This document shows, one piece after another, positions 25,527-34,401 of a stretch of DNA of 64,000 nucleotides. A model generated the notes under the pieces. That model did not search any database. It had not been told where the DNA came from and was given only the letters and a program-made list of their open reading frames with translations. The position numbers and the translations under genes were made by a program. Source of the stretch: Candidatus Woesearchaeota archaeon (GTDB lineage: Archaea > Nanobdellota > Nanobdellia > Woesearchaeales > UBA583); NCBI GenBank assembly GCA_023898345.1, contig CP060218.1, positions 1,240,001 to 1,304,000 of the forward strand, read 5' to 3'. Positions within the stretch are counted from its first letter, which is position 1; the number at the start of each line of letters is the position of its first letter.

Positions 25527-26528
25527 TCTTGAGAACAGCATGTTCTAAAACATAATCATGGCACAGTTACAAATATAGGTGTAATTTTTCTTTGTTAATT
25601 CAAAGAAAAATGAGAATTCATGTTAAAAATAAATATTCTCTAAAAAAGAAACAATGGATTATTAAACAGATAAATAAAGGAGTTTCTCCCTCCTATTTAT
25701 CCCTAATTCATAAAATTCCGAGAAGAACAATTTACAATTGGATAGACCTTGACAAACAAGGTCAAACTTTAGAGAATAGACCACTTGGAAGAAAACCTAC
25801 AAATATAAATCCAGCTTTCTTTAATATAGTTACAAAAGAATGGCACAAACTTTTTTGTGGGTGCCATAAATTATGGCTGGAACTCAAAAAACAAGGTTTT
25901 GGAGTTTCAGAAAGACAAATACAAAAGATATTTCATATCTTTGGTTTCAAAATGAATACTAGAAAGAGACCTTCACAAATAAAATTTGTAAAGTATGAAT
26001 GGCCAAAGCCAAATATGCTTTGGCATACAGATTGGACAACTTGTCCATTTACTGGAAAGCAATTAATTGCTTTCATTGATGATCATTCCAGATTCATAGT
26101 TCATGCAGAGTATTTTGAGAATGCAACGGCAGAAAATACAATTCTTGCATTTCAAAATGCAATTAATAAATATGGTAAACCGGAAAATGTTCTAACAGAT
26201 AATGGAACTCAATTTACTCCTGCCAGAAATCCTGGCAGTGAAAATGGACTTTTTGCTCAATTCTGCATTAATAGTAACATAAAACATATTCTTGCAAGAG
26301 TTCATCATCCACAAACCAATGGAAAAATTGAACGTTGGTGGGGGACATATAAGCTAGAATTTGACAGTAGATTTAATAATTTAGACGAATTTGTTAAGTT
26401 TTATAACGAAGAAAGATTACATCAAGGAATTGGATATTTGTATCCAATTGAGAGGTTTAAAGTTTAACCTCAATTATGTGTGCCATAATTTCGGTTTAGT
26501 ATAGTCTTGAGAACAGCATGTTCTAAAA
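25527..26528 (+). mobile_element. IS481-like insertion sequence between 24-bp identical flanks
   Basis: An IS481-type transposase gene lies between two identical 24-bp direct repeats (25527-25550 and 26505-26528) that contain the palindrome AGAACA-GCA-TGTTCT. Inside, ATGGCACA (25558-25565) and TGTGCCAT (26479-26486) form short inverted repeats. The repeats may be a long target duplication. Alternatively the element may end in TGTTCT...AGAACA (25541-26515) with GCA duplicated. The exact ends cannot be settled by eye. Confidence 0.8.
25610..26467 (+). CDS. IS481-family transposase (integrase core)
   Basis: An N-terminal helix-turn-helix (KQWIIKQINKGVSPSYLSLIHKIPRRTIYNW, described as residues 12-45) precedes an rve integrase core. 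The core shows HTDWTTCP (first Asp), VLTDNGTQF (second Asp) and NGKIERWWGTYK (Glu), then the NEERLHQGIGY end common in IS481/IS3 relatives. The ATG at 25610 is preferred over an in-frame TTG at 25592. The frame is intact. Confidence 0.88.
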   Translation: MRIHVKNKYSLKKKQWIIKQINKGVSPSYLSLIHKIPRRTIYNWIDLDKQGQTLENRPLGRKPTNINPAFFNIVTKEWHKLFCGCHKLWLELKKQGFGVSERQIQKIFHIFGFKMNTRKRPSQIKFVKYEWPKPNMLWHTDWTTCPFTGKQLIAFIDDHSRFIVHAEYFENATAENTILAFQNAINKYGKPENVLTDNGTQFTPARNPGSENGLFAQFCINSNIKHILARVHHPQTNGKIERWWGTYKLEFDSRFNNLDEFVKFYNEERLHQGIGYLYPIERFKV

Positions 26529-26652
26529 ATAGAGTAGAATCTTTTCCTCTCTGTTTAGAAAATGTTGTGCAATTTTTCTCCACGTCTTACTGAGCTTTAA
26601 AAGCGATTTGGGCTTAGTGCTTGGCTGTAAAAAAGAATAGGTGCTTACATGA

Positions 26653-27912
26653 ATGCTTGAATATATACTCCTTTTGATTTTTCTTGCTGGTTTTGCCACG
26701 ATTATCCTCGAAGAAATTCTTCGTATGAATAAAGCCAAGTCCGCGCTTTTTTTCGGAACTTTGTGTTGGGTTCTCCTCTTTGTTGTTGCAAGTATTCATG
26801 GCCATGCACATGAAATGGAAGAACAATTTGACGAGAATGTACTTGAAATTGCTATGCTTTGGCTTTTCCTTATTTCAGCAATGACTTTTGTTGCTTATCT
26901 TGACAAAAAGGGCATAATAGAAAATACAGTTTACAAATACCTCCCTCAAAAAATTAGCCATAAAAAATTGCTTCTTATTATGGGCCTTTTCACATTTCTT
27001 TTTTCATCGGTTGCTGATAATCTTACAGCAACTTTGGTTGCCCTAACTATTCTCTTAGCTCTCAAAATTGAAACAGAAAAGGTTTTACGCTATGCTGTCG
27101 TCATTGTCTTTGCGGCTAATGCTGGTGGTGTTGCTCTTATTACTGGTGATGTGACTACGTTAATGATTTTCCTTGGTGGTAAGGTTGCCATGTCTCATCT
27201 TTTATGGCTCTTTATTCCTGCTCTTATTAGTTTGACTCTTATTTATTTCTTTATTTCTAGAAGTCTTACTGGTTCTATTGAAATTATTAAGAAGAAGGAC
27301 ATGAGAATTCATTCTATTGATATTGCAATTGGGGCGGTCTTCTTTCTGACAATTATTTCTATTCTTTTAGGACATTTGCTTTTTCATATTCCTCCTGTTT
27401 TGATCTTCCTCTTTGGTCTTTCGATTATGTTTCTTACAAGTTGGATTCATAAAATGAAGAATAATGAAGATTTACGTATTCTTGATTATATTAAATCTGC
27501 AGAGTTTGATGCTTTGTTCTTCTTTTTGGGAGTTCTTCTTTTAGTAGGAAGTTTGAAGGAAGTAGGAATTTTAGATAAAATTAGTTATTTGTATGATTAT
27601 ATGCCTGCTTATGTTGCAAATTATTTTATTGGTCTTGCATCGGCTGTTGTTGATAACATTCCACTTACTGCAATTATGCTTAAGTCAAATCTTCCTTTGT
27701 CGGAGGCTAGTTGGCTTAGTCTGACGTACGCTGTTGGTGTTGGGGGAAGTTTGTTTTCTATTGGTTCTGCGGCAGGTGTTGTTGCAATGAGCAAAATTAA
27801 GGAGCTCTCTTTTACTCGTTATTTGCGCTTTTCCTTTGTGATTCTTATTGCTTATACTTTTGGTTATATCTGCGCTCATTTCTTGAGTTTGTTTGTTACG
27901 GGGAGTTTGTAA
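26653..27912 (+). CDS. nhaD: NhaD-type Na+/H+ antiporter
   Basis: A membrane antiporter of the ion transporter superfamily (ArsB/NhaD) that exchanges Na+ for H+. About eleven to twelve helices span 419 residues. Two related motifs typical of NhaD are present in the two halves: SSVADNLTATLVALTI near 115 and SAVVDNIPLTAIMLK near 325. TGDVTTLMIFLGG is near 175 and GSLFSIGSAAGVVAM near 375. The length fits. No partner genes are adjacent; the IS481-like element is upstream. Confidence 0.88.
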   Translation: MLEYILLLIFLAGFATIILEEILRMNKAKSALFFGTLCWVLLFVVASIHGHAHEMEEQFDENVLEIAMLWLFLISAMTFVAYLDKKGIIENTVYKYLPQKISHKKLLLIMGLFTFLFSSVADNLTATLVALTILLALKIETEKVLRYAVVIVFAANAGGVALITGDVTTLMIFLGGKVAMSHLLWLFIPALISLTLIYFFISRSLTGSIEIIKKKDMRIHSIDIAIGAVFFLTIISILLGHLLFHIPPVLIFLFGLSIMFLTSWIHKMKNNEDLRILDYIKSAEFDALFFFLGVLLLVGSLKEVGILDKISYLYDYMPAYVANYFIGLASAVVDNIPLTAIMLKSNLPLSEASWLSLTYAVGVGGSLFSIGSAAGVVAMSKIKELSFTRYLRFSFVILIAYTFGYICAHFLSLFVTGSL

Positions 27913-28062
27913 AAAACTCTTTCCTAATCTTCTAAAGATAGGAGAAATCTCTAACTTTGGATTACTTTGTTCCTACTTTTCTAAGAATGAGAATAACTTC
28001 CAAAAGAAGAAAACTAAACTTTATATTCTTAACATATTTTTTTTACATATGTTATTAGCTTT

Positions 28063-29484
28063 TTGGAAAAAGAAGAAAAAGAAAATAGTGATTTTCCTCT
28101 CTTTCATTTTTTTCGGCTTTTACAGTCATGCTTCTTTTTTTTTGACAAAAACAATTCAACAAAAATCTCCTCTGTCATTTTTTCTAGGAAGGGAAAAAAA
28201 GGCATAGGTCCTCTTATTGCTATTATGCTTTTACTTGTAGTAATTGTAGTTGCTGTATTTGGATTTCAAACTTGGTTTCAATCTTACCAGAAATCCCTTC
28301 AGGCCACTCTTGAGGTGAAGACCAACTCAGGAGTAAATGCTTTAGATATTATTGATTTGAATGAAGGTAGTTTGTATGTAGTAAATACTTTGCAGGATAA
28401 TCTTAGTGTTACTAGCTTAAAGATTGGCGGGAATTATTGCGCAGTAACGTCTTCTTTGTCGTTAGGTATGAATGACATCCCTATTTCGAGTTGTCTTTAT
28501 GGACTTCTTTCTGATACATATGAAGTTGTTTTACGAACAGATACAGATATCATTTCGAAAAAATTCTACTTGAAGAATGGAATCTCAGCTCTTAATTGTC
28601 CTGCGGGCTATATTGCAGTCCCTGGAAGTGCTACCTATTTTACTTCTTCTTTTTGTGTGATGAAGTATGAGGCAAAAAATGATGGAGGGGTTGCAAATTC
28701 AACAGCTACTGGAACGCCATGGGTTTCTTTGACTTGGCAACAGGCAATTGCAAACTGTACTTCTTTGGGCTCTGGCTATCATCTCGTAACTGAGAATGAA
28801 TGGTTGACTATTGCAAATAATGTACTCCTTGTAGCAAATAATTGGAATTCCTCAGTTGTAGGGACTGGGTTTTTATATTCTGGCCATAATGATAATAGTC
28901 CTTCAAATGCTTTGGCTGCAGATTCTGATGATGGGAACGGATATTATGGAACTAATGATGGTGCTTCCTCTCCTGGTGACGGAGTTTATGATAACTTTCC
29001 CAGTAATGACCCTAGAGCTTATCAAGGTCAAAAACGAACTCTGATTCTCTCAAATGGTGAAGTTATCTGGGATTTTGCAGGCAATGTCTGGGAGTGGGTT
29101 AATGAGTCTTTTTATGCTAATGCAACGTTAGGTTCTCCTTATCCTTATCATGGTGGAGATCAACAGTGGATGAGTTATTCGAGTAATGATGGAACTGGTA
29201 AAATTGCGTCAAATGTTCCTGCTTTAAAGTTGCCAATAAATGGTTGGAATGCAGATGAGGGAATGGGGAGATATCTAGATGGAATGAGTTTGACGGGAAC
29301 TTATAATTCAATAAATGAAGATCCTGATTTTTGTACAGGTTATTGTTCGCAAACTGCAGTGTTTAGTAGAAGTGGTGATTGGGATGGAGGACTTGCCGTT
29401 GGAGCATTAACCCTCAACTTTGACATTGGTCCTTCAGCTACTGATCCTAGTGGAGGTTTTCGTTGTGCTTATACTCTATCATAG
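28063..29484 (+). CDS. Pilin-like surface protein with FGE/SUMF1-type head domain
   Basis: A class III (pilin) signal RKGKKGIGPLIAIMLLLVVIVVAV is followed by a stalk with two cysteines (GNYC.., SSCLYG), homologous in layout to the propeller pilins. The C-terminal 290 residues carry formylglycine-generating-enzyme/C-type-lectin-like signatures: FCVMKYEAKN, a W..AIANC..LGSGYHLVTENEW block, FAGNVWEWVNE, and RSGDWDGG...GGFRCAY at the end. The start is uncertain. The frame opens with TTG at 28063, and an ATG at 28128 in another frame precedes a nine-T run that could hide a frameshift. Confidence 0.75.
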   Translation: MEKEEKENSDFPLFHFFRLLQSCFFFFDKNNSTKISSVIFSRKGKKGIGPLIAIMLLLVVIVVAVFGFQTWFQSYQKSLQATLEVKTNSGVNALDIIDLNEGSLYVVNTLQDNLSVTSLKIGGNYCAVTSSLSLGMNDIPISSCLYGLLSDTYEVVLRTDTDIISKKFYLKNGISALNCPAGYIAVPGSATYFTSSFCVMKYEAKNDGGVANSTATGTPWVSLTWQQAIANCTSLGSGYHLVTENEWLTIANNVLLVANNWNSSVVGTGFLYSGHNDNSPSNALAADSDDGNGYYGTNDGASSPGDGVYDNFPSNDPRAYQGQKRTLILSNGEVIWDFAGNVWEWVNESFYANATLGSPYPYHGGDQQWMSYSSNDGTGKIASNVPALKLPINGWNADEGMGRYLDGMSLTGTYNSINEDPDFCTGYCSQTAVFSRSGDWDGGLAVGALTLNFDIGPSATDPSGGFRCAYTLS

Positions 29485-29522
29485 ATAGATTTTATCCTCA
29501 CTTCTTTGTTTTTGAACAAAGT

Positions 29523-29530
29523 TATAAATA
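29523..29530 (+). promoter_or_regulatory. TATA box of first tandem pilin-propeller gene
   Basis: TATAAATA is centred 26 bp before the ATG at 29552 and preceded by GAACAAAG, an upstream element shared with the next three genes. Confidence 0.75.
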
Positions 29531-29551
29531 GATATAAGGAGATTTTTTCTT

Positions 29552-31021
29552 ATGAACATTTTGCGAAGAGGTATTTCTCCGGTTGTTGCGGTTGCTCTGC
29601 TTTTGGTTGTCGCGGTTGTTGCGGTTGTTATGTTTAGTTCTTGGTTTGATTCGTTTCGATCTTCTCTTTTTGCGGATATTGAGGTACAAACTTTACAGGC
29701 AAATGGGGTGGATATTATTGATTTGGTTGGAGAGGACTTATTTTTCCAGGCAGGAACAAATACTTCTGTTAGTTCTGTTAAAGTGTCTGGAAATGAGTGT
29801 GAGTTTTCAACAGGAATTTTCTCTGGCTTGCATGTCTTTGATTTGACGTCTTGTCTTGATGCAAGTAGCAGCTCTGTCGAAGCTGTTGTTGTCACAGATA
29901 AAGGAATTTATAGCAAGAAATTTTTTGTCGGAGAAAGTTATCACAGCAGGGAACTTTTGCCCGTACTCCTCTGGAATGCAAGCTCTGATGCAGGAGATGA
30001 TGAAGAAGCCTATGGTATTGCACTAGATAGCTTGGACAATGTTTATGTTGCAGGAGATTCTTATAATGGTGCGGATTATGATGCTTGGACAATAAAATAT
30101 GATAGTGATGGAAATGAAATCTGGAATGTGACGTATGATGGAGGAAACGACGATGGTGCATATGGAGTTGCGGTTGACAAGTTTGGTGATGTTTATGTTA
30201 TGGTAGATTCAAATAATGGAGTCGATTCTGACATTTTAACTTTCAAATATGATAGTAATGGAAATCAAATCTGGAATGTGACGTATGATTCTGGTGAGAA
30301 TGACATTTCAGGTGATTTTTTCTTTGATGGAGAGACGTATTTTTACATTACAGGAAGTGAGTCTAATGGTATTGACGAAGATACGTTAGTGCTCAAATAT
30401 GATACGAATGGAAATCAAATCTGGAATGTGACGTATGATAGGGGTAATGGAGATGATGGAGCAAATGGAATTGCTGTTGATGCCGCTGGAAATCTCTATT
30501 TGGCAGAAGCTTTCTCAAATGGTATAGACAGAGATTTTCTTCTTGTAAAATATGATAGTTTGTTAAATGAACTTTGGAATTTTTCATACGATGCTGGATC
30601 AGGAGATGATTTCGCTTTAGACGTTGAAGTCGATAGTTCTGGAAATGTATATGTAGCAGGAGAAATAAATGCAGGTCCAAGTTATGACATGATTACTTTT
30701 AAGTTTGATTCTTTAGGCAATGAAATTTGGAATGTGACGTATGATGGAGGAAATCTTGACGGTGGTTGGGGTATTGCTCTTGATGCTTCAGGAAATGCGT
30801 ATGTTTCTGGACAAACTGATGATGGTGTCGACTATTATCAACTTCTCGTTTTCAAGTATAATAATTTGGGAACTGAACTTTGGAATGTAACGTATGGAGG
30901 TCCAGATTATGAATACGGATATAGAATTATCTTGGATGGGGCTGGAAATGTTTATACAACTGGTGGAACATATAATGGAGTTGACATGGATTTTCTTACT
31001 CTTAAGTATGCTCAGGAATAA
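29552..31021 (+). CDS. Pilin-like surface protein with seven-bladed propeller, copy 1
   Basis: The leader MNILRRG is followed by ISPVVAVALLLVVAVVAVVMF, an archaeal pilin N-terminus (Pilin_N/DUF1628-like) cut by a PibD-type peptidase. A stalk with two cysteines (GNECEF, LTSCLDA) runs to about residue 140. Seven SBBP blades follow, each beginning W-N-x-S/T (WNAS, WNVT three times, WNFS, WNVT twice) and containing GNxYVxG and LxxKYD repeats. The protein ends LKYAQE like its paralogues. It is probably exported, assembled or membrane-anchored, and N-glycosylated (inference). Confidence 0.88.
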   Translation: MNILRRGISPVVAVALLLVVAVVAVVMFSSWFDSFRSSLFADIEVQTLQANGVDIIDLVGEDLFFQAGTNTSVSSVKVSGNECEFSTGIFSGLHVFDLTSCLDASSSSVEAVVVTDKGIYSKKFFVGESYHSRELLPVLLWNASSDAGDDEEAYGIALDSLDNVYVAGDSYNGADYDAWTIKYDSDGNEIWNVTYDGGNDDGAYGVAVDKFGDVYVMVDSNNGVDSDILTFKYDSNGNQIWNVTYDSGENDISGDFFFDGETYFYITGSESNGIDEDTLVLKYDTNGNQIWNVTYDRGNGDDGANGIAVDAAGNLYLAEAFSNGIDRDFLLVKYDSLLNELWNFSYDAGSGDDFALDVEVDSSGNVYVAGEINAGPSYDMITFKFDSLGNEIWNVTYDGGNLDGGWGIALDASGNAYVSGQTDDGVDYYQLLVFKYNNLGTELWNVTYGGPDYEYGYRIILDGAGNVYTTGGTYNGVDMDFLTLKYAQE

Positions 31022-31053
31022 GCATTCTTATTTCTTATGACTCAGAACAAAAC

Positions 31054-31062
31054 TATAAATAG
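31054..31062 (+). promoter_or_regulatory. TATA box of second tandem pilin-propeller gene
   Basis: TATAAATAG is centred about 26 bp before the ATG at 31083. The preceding GACTCAGAACAAAAC is almost identical to the sequence before copy 3. Confidence 0.75.
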
Positions 31063-31082
31063 GTAAAGTTAAATTTTTTCAT

Positions 31083-32555
31083 ATGAATATTTTGCGAAAA
31101 GCACTCTCCCCAGTTGTTGCTGTGGCTCTGCTCTTGGTTGTCGCTGTTGTTGCTGTCGTTATGTTTAGCACATGGTTTGATTCATTTCGTACTTCTCTTT
31201 TTACAGCTGCTGAAACTAAAACTTCCGAAAGTCAAACTGTTGACATTATTGATTTGGTTGGAGAGGACTTATTTTTCCAGGCGGGAACAAATACTTCGGT
31301 TAGTTCTGTTAAAGTGTCTGGAAATGAGTGTGAATTTTCAAGTGGAGTTTTCTCTGGCTTGCATGTCTTTGATTTGACGTCTTGTCTTGACGCAAGTAGC
31401 AGCTCTGTCGAAGCTGTTGTTGTCACAGATAAAGGAATTTATAGCAAGAAATTTTTTGTCGGAGAAAGTTATCACAGCAGGGAACTTTTGCCCGTACAGC
31501 TCTGGAATGTGACATACGATGGTGGAAATCATGATTATGGGAAAGGAGTTGCAATAGACTCTAGCTCAAATATCTATGTGACAGGTTATTCAAATAATAA
31601 TGCTACTGAGGATTATCTTACACTTAAATATGACTCAAATGGAAATCAAATATGGAATGTGTCATATGACGGAGGGGCTCTTGATTGGGGGGCAGCTCTT
31701 ACTGTTGATGTTTTAGGAAACGTCTATGTGACAGGACGATCAAATACAAGTGTTAATAATGACTACCTCACTTTTAAGTATGATTCAAATGGGAACCAAA
31801 TCTGGAATGTGACGTATGACTCAGGTACCGGAGCAGATGCTGCGTATGGTACAACTGTTGACACTTCTGGAAATGTTTATGTCACAGGAGGAAAAAATAA
31901 TGGAGTGGACTATGATATTTTAACTTTCAAATATGACAGTAACGGAGATCAAATCTGGAATGTAACATATGATGGAGGAAATGGTTATGATTGGGGAAAT
32001 GACATTGCTGTAGATAGCTTAGGGAATGTTTATGTAACAGGAAACTACTACAATGGACTTAATTATGATTATGTTACTGTAAAGTATAATTCTTTAGGAA
32101 ATGAAATCTGGAATGTGACAAATAGCGGAGGGAATGGTTATGATTGGGGGGATGGCATTGCTGTAGATAGCTTAGGGAATGTCTATGTGACCGGTGGAAC
32201 ATATAATGGAGTAGACTATGATATGTTAACTTTCAAATATGACAGTAGCGGAGTTCAAATCTGGAATGTGACGTATGACAGCGGAAATGGAAATGATCCT
32301 TCCTATGGGATTACTCTTGATACTTCTGGAAATGTGTATGTAATAGGGACCTCTCAAAATGGCGTAACTTCTGATTTAATTATTTTTAAATATGCCGCAA
32401 ATGGAAATCAAATCTGGAATGTCTCATATGACTCTGGCAATAATGATGGAGGAGCTGAAATTGTCCTTGATACTTCTGGAAATATCTATGTCGAAGGTAC
32501 TTCAAATAATGGCGCTAATAATGATTTTCTTACTCTCAAGTATGCTCAGGAATAA
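31083..32555 (+). CDS. Pilin-like surface protein with seven-bladed propeller, copy 2
   Basis: Same architecture as copy 1: leader MNILRKA, pilin helix LSPVVAVALLLVVAVVAVV, two-cysteine stalk, then seven blades all starting WNVT or WNVS. The stalk carries TAAETKTSES where copies 1 and 4 have DIEVQTLQA, but its KVSGNECEF and SKKFFVG segments are like copy 1. Several blades repeat nearly identical DNA (two GNGYDWGxxI blades), suggesting internal blade duplication. It has its own promoter and a 61-bp gap from copy 1. Confidence 0.88.
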   Translation: MNILRKALSPVVAVALLLVVAVVAVVMFSTWFDSFRTSLFTAAETKTSESQTVDIIDLVGEDLFFQAGTNTSVSSVKVSGNECEFSSGVFSGLHVFDLTSCLDASSSSVEAVVVTDKGIYSKKFFVGESYHSRELLPVQLWNVTYDGGNHDYGKGVAIDSSSNIYVTGYSNNNATEDYLTLKYDSNGNQIWNVSYDGGALDWGAALTVDVLGNVYVTGRSNTSVNNDYLTFKYDSNGNQIWNVTYDSGTGADAAYGTTVDTSGNVYVTGGKNNGVDYDILTFKYDSNGDQIWNVTYDGGNGYDWGNDIAVDSLGNVYVTGNYYNGLNYDYVTVKYNSLGNEIWNVTNSGGNGYDWGDGIAVDSLGNVYVTGGTYNGVDYDMLTFKYDSSGVQIWNVTYDSGNGNDPSYGITLDTSGNVYVIGTSQNGVTSDLIIFKYAANGNQIWNVSYDSGNNDGGAEIVLDTSGNIYVEGTSNNGANNDFLTLKYAQE

Positions 32556-32593
32556 ATATAAGTATTCTTGTTTCTTTTGACTCAGAACAAAAA

Positions 32594-32601
32594 TATAAAT
32601 A
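32594..32601 (+). promoter_or_regulatory. TATA box of third tandem pilin-propeller gene
   Basis: TATAAATA is centred 26 bp before the ATG at 32623, with GACTCAGAACAAAAA just upstream. Confidence 0.75.
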
Positions 32602-32622
32602 CAAAACTCATTTTTTTTTCTT

Positions 32623-34086
32623 ATGAACATTTTGCGAAGAGGCATTTCTCCGGTTGTTGCGGTCGCTCTGCTTTTGGTTGTTGCGGTTGTTGCTGTCGTT
32701 ATGTTTAGTGCTTGGTTTGATTCGTTTCGCTCTTCTCTTTTTACGGCTGCTGAAACTAAAACTTCCGAAAGTCAAACTGTTGACATTATTGATTTGGTTG
32801 GAGAGGAATTATTTTTTCAGGCAGGAACAAATACTTCGGTCAGTTCTGTCACAGTCTCAAATAATGAATGTGATTTCTCAAGCGGAGTTTTCTCTGGACT
32901 GCATGTTTTTGATTTGACGTCTTGTCTTGATGCAAGTGGCAGCTCTGTCGAAGCAGTTGTTGTCACAGATAAAGGAATTTATAGTAAAACATTTTTTGTT
33001 AGGGAAAGTTATTCCAGCAGGGAACTTTTGCCTGTACTGCTCTGGAATGTGACATACGATGGTGGCGGTCTTGATGCGGCCTATGGTATCGCTCTTGGTA
33101 GTTCTGGAAATGTATATGTAACTGGACGAAAATATAATGGTGGAAATTATGATTATTTAACGTTTAAATATGATACAGATGGGAATGAAATATGGAATGT
33201 GACATATGATGGCGCCTTTGGACATGACTATGCGTATGGGATTGCTGTTGATAGTTTAGAAAATATATATGTAACAGGCTATTCTCGGACTGCCACAAAT
33301 TATGATTATTTAACGTTTAAGTATGATGCAGACGGGAATGAAATATGGAATGTAAGTTATGACACAGGAAATAATGATGGTGCACTGACAGTTGCAGTTG
33401 ACACTAACGAAAATGTGTATGTTAATGGAAAAACGTCAAACGGCATAGATACTGACTATACTCTTGTGAAGTATGATTCAACAGGAAATGAAGTTTGGAA
33501 TGTGACGTATGATGGAGGAAATTCTGACTTTGGTTTAGGAATTGATACTGATTCTTTAGGAAATGTGTATGTGACGGGAAATACATATGACGGTCTCACT
33601 TGGCAGTATCTTACTATGAAATATAATAGTTCTGGAAGTCAAATTTGGAATAGTAGTTTTGAGGGCGGTGGGGTTTATGATTGGGGAGACAATGTAGTTG
33701 TTGATGCTTCGGGAAATGTGTATGTGACGGGAAGCTCAAATAATAGTGTCTCTTATGAGTATGTGACCGTTAAATTTGACTCGAATGGAAATCAAATCTG
33801 GAATGTGACGTATGATGGCGGAAGTGATGACCATGCTCAAGGAATGGCTCTTGATACTTCTGGAAATGTGTATGTAACGGGATTAACAACTAATGGAGGA
33901 GTATCTGATTATTTGACGTTTAAATATGATACAAATGGAAATCAAATCTGGAATGTGACATATAACTCTGGAAATGATGATGGTGCGCAAGGCATTGTTG
34001 TTGATACATCTGGGAATGTGTATGTGACTGGATGGACAAACAATGGAACCTACAATTTTCTGACGTTCAAGTATGCCCAGGAATAA
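32623..34086 (+). CDS. Pilin-like surface protein with seven-bladed propeller, copy 3
   Basis: Leader MNILRRG and the codon choice in the pilin helix match copy 1. The next segment TAAETKTSES matches copy 2, and the stalk end TVSNNECDF...SKTFFVRES matches copy 4, so the gene is a mosaic. Seven blades follow (WNVT, WNVT, WNVS, WNVT, WNSS, WNVT, WNVT). The last residues are FLTFKYAQE. It is followed by a composite R1-F4-F2 repeat block inserted before copy 4. Confidence 0.88.
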   Translation: MNILRRGISPVVAVALLLVVAVVAVVMFSAWFDSFRSSLFTAAETKTSESQTVDIIDLVGEELFFQAGTNTSVSSVTVSNNECDFSSGVFSGLHVFDLTSCLDASGSSVEAVVVTDKGIYSKTFFVRESYSSRELLPVLLWNVTYDGGGLDAAYGIALGSSGNVYVTGRKYNGGNYDYLTFKYDTDGNEIWNVTYDGAFGHDYAYGIAVDSLENIYVTGYSRTATNYDYLTFKYDADGNEIWNVSYDTGNNDGALTVAVDTNENVYVNGKTSNGIDTDYTLVKYDSTGNEVWNVTYDGGNSDFGLGIDTDSLGNVYVTGNTYDGLTWQYLTMKYNSSGSQIWNSSFEGGGVYDWGDNVVVDASGNVYVTGSSNNSVSYEYVTVKFDSNGNQIWNVTYDGGSDDHAQGMALDTSGNVYVTGLTTNGGVSDYLTFKYDTNGNQIWNVTYNSGNDDGAQGIVVDTSGNVYVTGWTNNGTYNFLTFKYAQE

Positions 34087-34094
34087 ATCCCGCA

Positions 34095-34155
34095 TACTAT
34101 AGTCGTCCATACTAGAGTGGTGTTCTCGAAGGTAAAAACTTCGGTGGAGCACTAT
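34095..34155 (+). repeat. R1 intergenic repeat, internally deleted copy
   Basis: It begins ACTATAGTCGTCCAT and goes straight to the hairpin GTGTTC..GAAGG-TAAAA-ACTTC..GAGCAC, ending ACTATC. The central ATTCTTTTTGTCTCC block is missing. It sits between pilin copies 3 and 4. Confidence 0.75.
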
Positions 34156-34166
34156 CTCTTCCATAT

Positions 34167-34233
34167 ATTGTGCACTGCAAAAGTAATTTCTGGGAGACCT
34201 GTTTAAAATTATTTTTTCGTGACAAAATACCTT
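34167..34233 (+). repeat. F4 repeat copy
   Basis: ATATTGTGCACTGCAAAAGTAATTTC...CCTGTTTAAAATTATTTTTTCGTGACAAAATACCTTA, described by its ends. A copy at 43639-43708 differs at a few bases. Inner arms CAAAAGTAATTT and AAATTATTTTTCG can pair. It leads directly into an F2 repeat in both places. Confidence 0.75.
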
Positions 34234-34308
34234 AAATAAAGAAATCGCTAAAATGTGCCTAGCCTAATCGGAGCAGAGCTCCGGGGTATAATACTCAGCT
34301 AAGGAATC
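34234..34308 (+). repeat. F2 structured repeat, internally deleted copy
   Basis: AAAGAAATCGCTAAAATGTG, then AATCGGAGCAGAGCTCCGGG, then it jumps to TATAATACTCAGCTAAGGAAT. The middle part of the 143-bp form is absent. Confidence 0.8.
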
Positions 34309-34368
34309 AAAAAATTGTTAGCAGGAATTATTTTTGATGTGCGGTATAACTTCTTCTTGTTCTAAACA

Positions 34369-34379
34369 AAAATATATAT
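34369..34379 (+). promoter_or_regulatory. TATA box of fourth tandem pilin-propeller gene
   Basis: AATATATATAG is centred 26-28 bp before the ATG at 34402, preceded by TCTAAACAAA, a variant of the shared upstream element. Confidence 0.7.
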
Positions 34380-34401
34380 AGGTAATGTGTCTTTTTTTCA
34401 T

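Noticed and set aside
29117..31532. Minus-strand ORFs inside the pilin-propeller genes (His/Ser-rich)
   Set aside because: Their composition is the complement of repeated Asn/Gly/Asp codons; no promoter or start context.
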